DNA of 64,000 nt from Siphonodentalium dalli (taxonomy: Eukaryota; Mollusca; Scaphopoda; Gadilida; Siphonodentaliidae), in contig CP136065.1 in assembly GCA_032622095.1 (NCBI GenBank), positions 208,674,151-208,738,150 of the forward strand, written 5' to 3'. Numbering within the stretch: position 1 is the stretch's first letter; every line of letters begins with the position of its first letter. A program made the translations under genes and the position numbers. The notes beneath the pieces were generated by a model. That model was given only the letters and a program-made list of their open reading frames with translations. It was not told the DNA's origin and did not search any database. Below, in pieces: positions 46,840-59,143 of the stretch.

Positions 46840-47765
46840 AACGAGAGGCCGATCACGATCGGCAGATGTTTAACCTATACCTTGGCGATAGCGATTAGCT
46901 ATAACTGATAATTGGTCAAAGATATGATCACAGTAATACATATATCAGTACCTAACTTAAAATCAAAAGGTCAAATAATTTGTCTTAAGAAGGGGTTAAA
47001 GTAATTGGGGTGGGGGAGGAGTCGTTTTAAATCTCATAACTCTGTCCCTATTCACACAAGGACCTCTCACTGTGAGATCCAATTGTTTAGCCATTAATAA
47101 ATTTGACAGATAGGATAAACAATTATCCAGCCAGCAGGTTGTTCATCTTTACCTTCATACAACCACCCCCCTAGAGCTATGTAACATATGTCATCACTCA
47201 ATTAATAACAGATTTTGCTTGGAATGACATCTATTAAAGGTATTCTCATACTCTGGATATTGGATGTTCACATGTCAATTTATTGATATCATTATATTAC
47301 AAGCAACTATTGCAATAAAATCTTCACATTTTCAATACAGGACATCACACCTTATTAATGGAATACAACTAAAACAAATTAGTGTCAATGACAATTTTTT
47401 TTTTTTAATTAAATAATTTTTTTATTATTACAAAAGTTTTTTAATATTTGTTTATGTTAAATTGAGCGAGGAAATTCAATCTAAAAAAATATGAAAAATC
47501 CAAATTTCAAATTTAAAAAAAAAGAAGGGTCATAACTCCTTTAAAATAAATCGGATCAAACCCATATTCAAACTCGGAACTGTATTTTGGGATGAGAAAC
47601 CCCTATATACAAAATTTGGTTCCGATCAAATAGAAAATGTTAGAGTTATCGCATTATACCTAAAGTGTCTGACAGACAGACAGATATAGATGGACGGACA
47701 GACGAGTGGTCAATCCGGACATTGACGCTATGTGTACCATACTATGGTATAGGTACACATAAAAA
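46840..47765 (+). repeat. Dispersed repeat, short copy (same ends as 17.2-19.4 kb)
   Basis: The left end and the right end are nearly identical to those of the 2.3-kb copy at 17,162. The interior is shorter and contains a 'gggtcataactcctttaaaa' module with 'caaacccatattcaaactc'. A ggac/cagac tail (47,671-47,705) precedes the 'tatgtgtaccatac' end. Confidence 0.75.
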
Positions 47766-48355
47766 GTTTTATCTCATGCAGAGTACAGGAAAAATACATC
47801 AAACCTGGTGTGCCCCTTTAATTTTTCAATTCACATATGTAATCAATTGAAATCAATGTCGAAAAAGCTTTCCAATAATATATAGATAAAACAAACTATA
47901 CCTACAGTACTAAAAGTGTTATGAACAATTATTTTGTTCCCATAGACTGATACAGAGCTCTCAAGTTTTAAAAACTTTGAAAACCAAAGTTGTCTTCCCA
48001 TGAAACCAACAAAATTCCAATGGTAATGCTATTAAACAATGAAACCAGATTATGCCTTTAAGATGAAATTTAAATAACCATGCATATAAAATATAATAGT
48101 ATAAACATTCCACCTATGATATGGCCAGAGATACTTATAGAGTATAAAGTATATCTGATACAGCCAACACATCTCCTAGCAGTTAATTAACTCAATACAA
48201 GATAACCAACTTCATGGTATTGTAACTGGATACTAACTCTGTGTGAGAAGACACAAGAGAGAGACAACTTCATAGCATCCTGAACCTGATTTATTAGATA
48301 CTATCTAGACAGTGCCACCTGTGTATCTTTGATATATTTTAGCGATGAATAAAAT
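47766..48355. other. No gene seen
   Basis: AT-rich intergenic sequence. Confidence 0.4.
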
Positions 48356-49495
48356 AATCAAAGGGCCATAACTCCAGTAAAAAGTACCGGATCAAACCCA
48401 TATTTGAACTCGATCTGTATTTTGAGTTGAGAAACTCACATACAAAATTTGGTTCCTATCAGTTGAAAAATTGTTGATTTATCGAAGCATTTATGAATTC
48501 TATGTCAAAGGGCCATAACTCCATTAAAAAATATCGAATCAAACCCATATTCGAACTCACTATGTATTTTGGGTTGATCGAGCAACTCACATACCAAATT
48601 TGGTTATGGTCAGATAATTTCTTTTTGAGTTATGGCAGCATGCATAAATTCTAAGTTGAAAAAGGGCCATAACTCCGTAAAAAAAACTTGGATCAAACCC
48701 ATATTCGAACTTAGCCGAAAAGTAAGTTCAAGTTCGAATTTGGGTTCCGCCCGCCAATTTTCACCTGAGTTATGCCCCTTATTTGATGTTTTTTGACTTA
48801 GAAAATCCTTGAAATTTGTTGTCCGGATGATAACTTTAGTATAGTTTATCGGAATGAATCCAAATTTGGTATATTCTCCCACCAAAACACAGGTCAAGTT
48901 CGAACTTGGGATCTGTCCGACCATTTTTGGCAGAGTTATGCCCCTTTTTCGACTCAGAAAATTCAGTTTTTCTTATGTTTTTTGGTTTCCGGATGATAAC
49001 TCGATTTTGGAATGTTTATACGCAAAACCCGTTTTTTTGTGGATTACATATATCGAAATACAGCTCAAGTCCGAATTTCGTTTTAATCCGATAATTTTTG
49101 CGACAGTTATGGCCCCTTTTTTTACGTAATTTGACTTAGAAAATCCCTGAAATTTGTTGTCCGGATGATAACTTTAGTTAGAGTGAACCGATTTCAATCA
49201 AATTTGGTATGTGGGTTTATTAGGAGAAAAGAAAGCTCAAGTTCGAATTTGGGTTCCGTCCGCCAATTTTCACCGGAGTTATGCCCCTTATTTGACGTAA
49301 TTTGACTTAGAAAATGCCTGAAATTTGTTGTCCGGATGATAACTTTACTAGAGCTTATCGGATTCTCCCACCAAAACACAGGTCAAGTTCAAATTTGAGT
49401 TCCGTCCGCCAATTTTTACCAGAGTTATGCCCCTTTTTTACCAGTTTCCCCCGACCCAAGAGAGGGCGTATATTGCACGCCCAGCGTAGCTCTTG
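48356..49495 (+). repeat. 'Gggccataactcc' and 'gagttatgcccctt' repeat arrays
   Basis: First, three units with 'aaagggccataactcc', 'atcaaacccatattcgaact' and 'accaaatttggtt' (48,356-48,720). Then five units in the opposite sense with 'ttccgcccgccaattttcac', 'gagttatgccccttatttga' and 'tccggatgataactttagt' (48,720-49,440), about 120-170 bp each. The two halves are imperfect inverted relatives. It ends 'gagagggcgtatattgcacg', 'cccagcgtagctcttgtta'. The ORFs here are products of the repeat. Confidence 0.8.
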
Positions 49496-49540
49496 TTAAT
49501 TTTTATGTTAACCTATAAGATAAGATTGATTTAATCTAAG

Positions 49541-51345
49541 GTGACGTTTACACATAGCCGGTGAAGCCGTTACCCGGCGAACCCGTTAGCCGGCGAAGGT
49601 TGGGCAGAGTGTTTACACATCGCCGGCAAAGATACGCATATATTCATGTGTCTCCTTTACTTGTTAATATTTTTCGTTTTAGTTCTTACTGAACTGCAAT
49701 ATGATATTGCTGTACACCTGTAAACATCTAGCCGCTTCCTGTTAGAGATATGGTTGGGCAGTATAGTGAAATGAAACTTTTTAGAAATGGAAATGCCGAA
49801 ATTATTAATATCCAACTCAAACTTTCAGGTATTGCTATTGGTAATTTTATAGATATTAAAAAAACATTGTTAATGGTTTGTTTGGGTTCACATACAGCCT
49901 GTGAAGTGAGTGTCACACCAAAAGCATGGCCATTGTCAGTTTTGAGATCTTTTCGTCGCATACATCTACAAATTGGTGACTAATCATTCGGATTGGATTT
50001 TATATTATATATATAAGTTTCAACATCGCGAATTCAAATGTGACACATTTTCCGGTTGCACATTATACAATAAAATATGTTTTTCATTTTACTCGGGCGT
50101 TCAGCATGTCCATGTATATAGGGCCGTGGCGATGGGGGTGTCTCATCCCAACTTTAATCAAAATATTCAAAAGCTGGAAATTTCACACCTGACACAGCAA
50201 TAGTTGGACATTTGACATCAGCAATATGTTGAAATTGTTCTCGTAGTTTTATTTTCAACAATTTGTTATTGGTGATTTCTTTAGGCAACATTTGCTTATT
50301 TTTGACCAAATTGTTGGACTGAAATGACCATCAGTTGGAAATGATCCAACCTTATTAGAGGTGCGTCAAGTTTGGAAAATGTCCAACAATTGGAAATCTT
50401 AAGGCTGGATGCTAGGATTTTGCAATTTTCAGGGTTCAGATTAAAAAAAATTCTCACACCTGGCCATAACCACGGTCGGTCGATAAATTCCAAAGATGAA
50501 CAGTCCCACACCTCCAAATCAGGCCCTCTAGACCCGTCCCTGTGTAAATATGTCCACGGCGCACTCAGATTTAGATTATTGAACTAATTGTCCATTAAGT
50601 TTGAATCCACAGAAACGTGCCATCCCATTTCTTCCATATACATATATGGACATACAGTAATACTCTAATTAATCGACCTCTTAACCAAAGCAGAATTATG
50701 GGTAACTTTTCAGGATTTAGTCGGAAATATGGCTTGTTGCCATTCATCGGAAAGCTCTCGGGGAGAGCTTTCCGATGAATGGCAACAAGCCATATTTCCG
50801 ACTAAATCCTGAAAAGTTACCCATAATTCTGCTTTGGTTAAGAGGTCGATTAATTAGAGCATTACTGTACATGTACATGAATTAATTCCCTCGAATGCGC
50901 AACAAATGTACCATGCACATGCAGAGTACGTGTACCATCATCGGTTAGTATTTATAATAATAGCTTATAACCAAGGTACGTGACCACCGACCTGACAGCT
51001 GATTAGAGACAATCAAACTGGCACACTGACCAATATATAAACAGGTGAAAAGCGGGCTGGTCTATCAGCGATTGCACAATAATATTGTTTGAGTTAATTG
51101 TTGAAAGGAAATCACCCATGACGGCATGACCCCAGATAAACATCTATTAACTTAACCGTAGAGCGAATTAGAATCCATACGACAATCAGGTGCTTGTACT
51201 AAATCATTTTATCCAAAAGTTGAAAACCGTATAGCTGAGTATCCGGATAGCCGTAATTCTTATCCGGCGAAGTATAAACACTCTATTGTTATCGCTGCCG
51301 GCTAAAGCGAATGCGATCTTCGCCGGGTAATGTATAAACACCCCC
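49541..51345. mobile_element. 1.8-kb DNA element with CCGGCGAA-rich ends
   Basis: The left end GTGACGTTTACACATAGCCG and the right end (reverse complement GGGGTGTTTATACATTACCC) form an imperfect TIR. A CTAAG repeat flanks both sides (49,536-49,540 and 51,346-51,350 approximately). CCGGCGAA or close variants occur about four times in the first 90 bases and three times in the last 100. No transposase ORF is recognised; ORFs at 49,728-49,983 on both strands are unassigned. A 213-bp MITE and a dispersed-repeat copy (50.1-50.35 kb) lie inside. Superfamily not assigned. Confidence 0.6.
50655..50867. mobile_element. TA-flanked 213-bp palindromic MITE, copy 2
   Basis: Same length as the copy at 40,575, with TA on both sides (50,653-50,654 and 50,868-50,869). 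The arms meet at 'gaaagctctcggggagagctttc'. The palindrome is almost perfect here. Confidence 0.85.
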
Positions 51346-51349
51346 TAAG

Positions 51350-51832
51350 CCCAATTTTTCAATTTAATTTTGATTATGGATGCTCGAACTACATTCACAA
51401 ATATTTGTTTCCTGAAAATAACTTTTGACAATACAAGTTGAACTTTACATGAGAAAATATCTATTCAATGACTCGCCTTTAATACCACAGTCAGCTTAGA
51501 TAACATATTGGATCATCAGTGAGCTGGACCATATAAATAGAACCATTTTACAGGAAAATGCTGTTTGAGGACAACTGTTTGAGGACAAATAATGGCCTAA
51601 CTCAGGCTTCACATAGATTGTATTTTATATCCACTTTTTCAATGTATTCATACATTTTCGGGTCAATTATTTTTAAACTGCGCACATATATTCACTAATA
51701 TGCGAAACCTGTGCACCAGGGCTTGTATTCCTTCTTTTTTTTTTATTAAAAATGTTAATATAATGAACCTTAATTTAGCCCAATTGAACTTGAACTGTGT
51801 TAGGCCCACTTCTAATTTTAATTTACTTGCAG
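51350..51832. other. Upstream of the 51.8-kb gene
   Basis: AT-rich. 'ggcctaactcaggcttcacatag' like sequence at 51,592 is repeated at 52,452 in the first intron. No earlier exon is recognised. Confidence 0.35.
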
Positions 51833-54800
51833 CTGCACACTGGCCTTCCTCCAGGGTCGAGTAACCAAACAGACTGTACCACTGATCTGGGATGACCCTA
51901 CAAAGCCAGAAGATGCGTGGCAACTGACAGTTGACTTGGGGAAATGGTGGCAGAACAGTTCACCACCACTGACAGGCTGCCTGGTGACTGCCAATTTTAA
52001 TCTGAGTGAAAATCAAAGGTATAAAACCTAATAAATATATCTGATTTTTCAATAGGGATTGGTCAAGACATATTATCTAGTTATTTCGGTGTGTTAAACT
52101 AATAAATTAGTATGCCTACCCCTCGGGAAAATTTCAAACAAATTGCCCTTATCACATCATCTGAACTATATGCAATTGTGAATATTTACTTCTATATTTG
52201 GGACGCAACTATCTGCGAGAAGATAACAAAAACTGCTTTGCCATCGAGAGTCACTGTATTTAATTAATATATAAGAATGACTATCTGTTGTTAATTTGAA
52301 TATAATTACTTAACATTATTCTCCATTTCTATGGGATCACCCTACCGGAGTGTTTCACATCACTTTAAGGAATTGACCTTTCAGTCCAATCAAGAATCCC
52401 TGCGTTAGTCCCCCCCCCCAAACACTCTCACTCATTCTGTATTTGAAATAATGGCCTAACCGAGGCTTCACATAGTATATTTAGAGGATATTACTTGGTT
52501 GGTTTGATATTAGGCCCGATGTCAGTCTTCACCTTTGTGAATTCACATTACTTTACTTCCAGATTCGCCAGTAGAATTATGCTACTAGTGTATGAGAGAA
52601 GCACACAACGTCGAGAGGGGGATGATAGAACAATGCTGCAATTAGTGTCAAAGGCATCAGCCTCCCTACCACTAATGATGGGCGTTATCAATCAACTGAC
52701 CCTCCAAGACATAAAAGAACAAGAACTGATTGTTGAGTCACGTGTGCCACTCAAGAGCAAGCGCATCCTGGAGGGCTTGTCAATCACCGTTGCATATGTG
52801 CCAAAAAGGTGGGTTGTTTTTCAGAATAGGCCTTCTTGTTTCCACCAGAAAATAATTCATTCCATATATTATTGTTTATAAGAAATATAGTGAACAAATT
52901 AGTTCTTATTTCCGTTTTTCTTTCATGCCCTCAATGAATAATCATAAGAATTTTAGCAGCATGATTTAGCATAGTTTTAGTTACTGATGCTCCATTTGCT
53001 ACTCAAAATATTCCTAAATGGTGCTACTTTCCTACTATCAAAAATTATTTTATTCCAAATTCTACAAGCAGCTGACCTGGATATGGCAACAATAGATAAC
53101 TACCTAACATCAGTATTGGCACCATACCATCAACAGCCAACAGTAACACTCAATCCCGCAACTGTTGCTGTGACGAAACGTTTCCTTGAGGTGATGGATG
53201 AGCGTCCTGATGATGTAAGTAATAAAGAGCAATATTTCACATTTTTAGAAGCTTGATGAAAAGACTGAGCATTGAGCAACAACTCAATGACTATAGATTG
53301 GAACCATTTTGACATATCTAATTATCTTATTAATTCAGTGATAGTGATTAATTTTGTGTTAAGAAAATATATTTCTTTCTAACTTGTTAGGAAACAGAAG
53401 ACTAAATAAACTAAATTATTAATCCAACTCTGCAGTAATTCAGTGCATTCCGACCATAAATAAGATTCCATCAAAATTTAGAACTATTCAAGATTCCGTA
53501 ATATTTATTGACTAGCATTCTTTTCATTTTTCATGTTTCCCAATGTCTACGAGAAGTGGACACTGGACTGGCTGTCTAGATTTCGGCCATATCATCAGTC
53601 GTCGACATGCCAGAGGCAACAATCAAGAAAGCCATTGAATTTGGCGTAATCTGTAATAGATACCAGGCACGGTTTGCGAGAGGGCCCAGCGACCGGTGTG
53701 TCCTCATACCCATCAGATTCGTCACTGCTGCCCGACTAGGTAAGATTAATTGTTAATTGTCAACACCCAAGTTGAGAATCCGTCACTCTCGTTCTATCTT
53801 CATGACACAAGAATACACACTTCTGAACTGCATAAATATATTTCTGACTCACATTTTACTATTTTAAATTTATAGATAAATTATATTTATTTGTACATTT
53901 TGCTCCTTGATATTGACAGCTGTCTTTGTAAGTTTGTTGGTATTGTCTAGACTTGAATATTAGACATAGTTACTATCATCAAATGTCTTCATATGTTCTC
54001 AATGAGATTACAGTGTTTGGTTGGTGAGTTTTATCAAGAAATCAAATAAATTGGCTTCCTTTAGATAATAGTGTTATTGAAATGCTTACTTGACTTGCAT
54101 CATTTTATTTTACTATTTGTGTTTTCAGAAATGGAACAGGAAGAGGAAGAATCTGACCTGAACAGCATGAATACAAGTGAGTAATTATTTATAATATTAT
54201 TTATTTATCAATATTTTGTCAATGCCAATAATGCCAGGCAAGCCATGTTTTTGCGACATATATCAGATTTTCTCATCTTACACGAACACCGCTCCCAGAA
54301 CGCAGTTTTTGCATAATGAGCCATATATATTTTTTGGTTTTTATAAATGTTAATGGCAAAGCAATCATGACATGCCAAAAATACAGCATAATTCTGTCTT
54401 TTCATAATTTGAACTTAAGCCATGACTTTACAGCTATGTTTGTTGATGGGATATCAGATGTAAATATAGTAAAACATAACTGATATAGTAAAACATAGTT
54501 GTTTCTTTTTTCAGATGATGCCACAGACATTACTCCTGAAGAGAGCAGAGTTATCAGTGACATTATCACTCAAGAAGAGCGCAGAATGAACGAGACAGAA
54601 TCCAGTAAGTTTTTTTCTTACATCAATATTAATATGGTTGCAAGAAAGAATTATTTTAGTTGTTGGCTATTTTTTCATCCAGAAAATCTAATGCATTCAA
54701 ATGTTTTAGTTTAAATAATTCCATGTCTACATGTCGGGCACAAAGGTTAATAATTATCAAAACAAGCAAGAATGACAGTTCACTGTCTTTATGGAGATTG

Positions 54801-57800
54801 ATTGGATAGATAAATATAGTAAAGAGAGAAACATGATTTTTTATGTCTAGTTCAGAATGTGTGTACGGTACATGTATGTAAATGATAATTTGTATTTTCA
54901 GACAACTCAAGGGGCACATATTCCAGTTCTGAAGCAAGCAGTGCGTCCTCCACAGAGAGTAGTTCTGCAGATGAAACCAGTGGAGTGGTTTTTCATTATT
55001 CGTTATGAATACCAGTTTTGCGTCTGTCCTTCCTTAATATGCGCTACAATGCTGGTGATTCTATTACATAAATCTAGCACATTTCAGCATATGAAGACCA
55101 ATGTTATACTATAAATTGGTATAGTATTCATCTTTTTTAAAACATGCTGAGCTGTAAGAAGCAAAGCCTAGAACTGCTGGATAAGCACATATAATACCAC
55201 ATGTCCTGGATGAAATATACTGAAGCAAACCACTACCAACCTAGAAAAAACATTATTCCTGAAATCTGTCTTAGTCTTGTGTTTCTGCTTCCAAAATCAT
55301 GTCAGAACTTGAGCAATCAATCCATTATATTTATATAATTTTATTGCAGCCACAACTACCCAGGTAGAGGATGTCCAGTTGAATGATGACCGAGAAACAA
55401 GTGACGACAACAGAAATACTCGTAAGTACCGTAGCAATATTTCTCCATAACATTTTTATCATGTTCGAACAATTGATAAATAAATTATAGTGATGGGGAA
55501 TCTTCTAATATCAGGAGACAGTAGCTTGGGCATGCCAAATAATGGTCTAGTGGTCTAGTCATGATTTTTTAGGAAGAAGCACATAACTATTATAATTTGG
55601 CATGCAATGCACTACACTATCCAAACAATTAGTCAACCAAATAATATTTCACACCCAACATTCATCAATATTTTGAGAATATACTGTAACGGAGTGAGGT
55701 TCTACCAGGTTGACCACATTCACGACAATCTCCGGGGAGTTCCGGTTATTCCGGAAGTCGGCGGAGCTCCTCGAAGATTGTGGTGGGAAGTAGAGTTATC
55801 CCGCCTTAGTGGTAATTAACCTGGTGCAATCTCATTCCGTTAAATATATACCAATTAACGCGCAAGGAGTGGTGTTCGGTGGAGCCACGATACACTTGAT
55901 CTACGGGATTGTGCATTGGGTGTATCGGGGCTGCACTGAGCACTTCTAATTGCGCGTTAGGGTGAAAATTTAAATTGTGTGGTTACCACACCATCTTTTG
56001 GCTCATTCGCAAACTAAGTAGTATCGGCTCTTTATATTTTACAGCCTCTTCGATCTGGTCACAAAATCCACATAACAGTTTCAAAGGTTAATATCATTTA
56101 ACCAGGAACTAGATAAGTTTTTGGGGAATAAATGTTGAACGCTTTCAACAAATTCCCGACATATTAACAAATTGCAAAGATGTACACAAACATATACATT
56201 TAACGGCGAAAACTGAACTCATTCAGTTGGCCATTAGTAGGTAGGAACCCTCCCAGACTTATATAGGATATTTTGGTTAATAAAAGTAATTAAACTCAGC
56301 AGAATTATCATTTGGAAATTCGGGGGAATAAGAATCATGGGAAAATGACCACAACACATAGAGTAGAGAATTGTTGGCGGTTACACTGGGGGCTCGTTCG
56401 TTTTTCCTCAAATTCAAGTTATTTCCACCGATTTATTTTCTATTTAGTTAGCTCATCTGATGGTCATGCACATAAACATTTTTCAAATGGTTTATATGGG
56501 TGTTCAACATATGTTGGGTGTCAGTTGTCCACTTGTTCATCAGAGTTGTCTCGCCTGGCAAAGGAAATATCATTTCCTGACCAAGCTGATGTTGCTTGTA
56601 CTGGTGTTGGAAATGTTAACTCATCTGATGGTCATACACATAAACATTTTTCAAATGGTTTATATGGGTGTTCAAGGTTGTCTGGCCTGGCAAAGGAAAT
56701 ATCATTTCCTGACCAAGCTGATGTTGCTTGTACTGGTATTGGAAATGTTAACTCATTTGATGGTCAAACACATAAACAATTTTTAAATAGTTTGTATGGG
56801 TGTTCAAGGTTGTCTGGCCTGGCAAAGGAAATACCATTTCCTGACCAAGCTGATGTTGCTTGTACTGGTGTCGGAAATGTTAGCTCATCTGATGGTGATA
56901 CAGATAAACATTTTTCAAATGGATTATATAGGTGTTCAGCGTCGTCTGGCCTGGCAAAGGAAATATAATTTCCTGACCAAGCTAATGTTGCTTGTACTGG
57001 AGTCGGAAATGTTAGCTCAACTGATGGGAATATAAAACATGTGTATAACAACAAAATCAATGGGATTGAAATGATTCCACTGCAGGGTTCCCTGAATTCA
57101 TTTGACAGTAGTTCCTCGAGTGTCAGATATTTATTTATTATTTAATGCCATTGAGGAGGCAGGTAAATAAATAACGGATCAGGACTGTTGACAGTGGTTC
57201 CTCGAGTGTCAGATATATTTATTTATTATTTAATGCCACTTATTTTTGTGAGGAGGCAGGTAAATAAATAACGAATCAGGACTGTGGAGACTATGACTTC
57301 AATTCGTTTAACATCTTCAAAGCTCACTGGGAAAGTTCCAAAAACTCTAAATATAGGCATCCAAATGGTGTTCTGCCTTTTCGTAAGAAGACGGTGGCGG
57401 AACGGACAGCAGTGACCGAAAGACAAAAAGCTGCGGAGGAACGCGCCAGAGTGGTGGTCCAAGCAAGCAGTGCTGCATCGAGCATCGTAAATCGGCTGGG
57501 AGACAGGAGGGTGGTAATAGCAAAGGACAAACAGTTACGATTTGACAAAGTTTTCCGTAAATAGTTCGCGCAGCAGAAACAGTGATCAGTGACAGCACGA
57601 TAATGGCTCCTCGGCGGGGAGAACTATATAATTTATTTTATTAATATTTACGTTGTATTTTGTATTTGCAATGGACAGATTGTAAATGTGTCTGGGAGGG
57701 GGGGAGTGTAACGGAGTGAGGTTCTACCAGGTTGACCACATTCACGACAATCTCCGGGGAGTTCCGGTGATTCCGGAAGTCGGCGGAGCTCCTCGAAGAT

Positions 57801-59112
57801 TGTGGTGGGAAGTAGAGTTATCCCGCCTTAGTGGTAATTAACCTGGTGCAATCTCATTCCGTTAAATATATACCAATTAACGCGCAAGGAGTGGTGTTCG
57901 GTGGAGCCACGATACACTTGATCTACGGGATTGTGCATTGGGTGTATCGCGGCTGCACTGAGCACTTCTAATTGCGCGTTAGGGTGAAAATTTAAATTGT
58001 GTGGTTACCACACCATCTTTTGGCTCATACGCAAACTAAGTAGTCTCGGCTCTTTATAATTTTCAGCCTCTTCGATCTGGTCACAAAATCCACATAACAG
58101 TTTCAAAGGTTAACCCTTTGAACCCCAGCGGCCGGTATTAGCGGCCGGAATACCGGCCGCTGCGTGAACCTCCATATACCCTAGCGGCCGGTATACCGGC
58201 CGTTGAACCGGCCATTATAACGACCGCCACGTGTTTATAGTTTATAGCTATGCGATTCAATAACAAATCGACGTCTAAACTCTAGTTATATATATCAAAT
58301 ATAAAAAGCCTGTTCAAATTATATTTATATGGTGAAGGGCCTCGATCGCATATCAAGTTGATTTCTTGGCGCATGCGCAGAGCAGCGAAATGCGAAATAA
58401 ATGGTTTATAGTGTACTTATGCACGACATACCCACTAATATATGTTTAAATGGCCCCACAGACATCGGCGGTGGTCAGGGTGTGTATATGGAATGTCTAC
58501 CCGCTATAGTATCGGGTAGGAATATATGCGCATGCGCAGAACATAGGTTGTATATGACAAAAACATGCGTTTTAAGCGAAATGTGGTGTTATATATAGGA
58601 CATATAGCTGCATCATAATTGCAGTTTCTTGCTAATGCCGGGTAGTTGTCTGGTAACCGTTACTAAGGAGAGATTGGGTGGCAAAGTGTCCTTATATTTT
58701 AATGATCATAGAATGGTCCATGCATAACATACATATGTATGCACAATTTCAAACAGGTGCCACCATTGAACATATACATCATTATGCGACTAGATATTGT
58801 ATAAATTAAGGGAACACTACCACTTAATGGTTAGTGCAGTGGTGTCATCCGTTCATTTGTGGTACTTGATTAGCAACCGTTGCTACCTTAAATAATTAAT
58901 TTCATTCGATCTCTCTTAAATTCTTGTCGGATATATCTCAAATTTCACATTAGGGTATTATCGTCATCAAAAACACAATCACTGGCATTGAGTTATGACA
59001 TACCATGCTATAATTGCCTTTTCCAGTCAATTCGGGGTAGTTGCCTAGCAACCGTTACCAAGAAGCTGCCGCGTGGCAAAGTCTTCCGATTTTATAATGA
59101 TCAGTGATCAAT

Positions 59113-59143
<31 letters not shown>

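Noticed and set aside
48610-49499. ORFs on both strands with repeated peptides
   Set aside because: They follow the tandem 'gagttatgcccc' modules and change frame with them.
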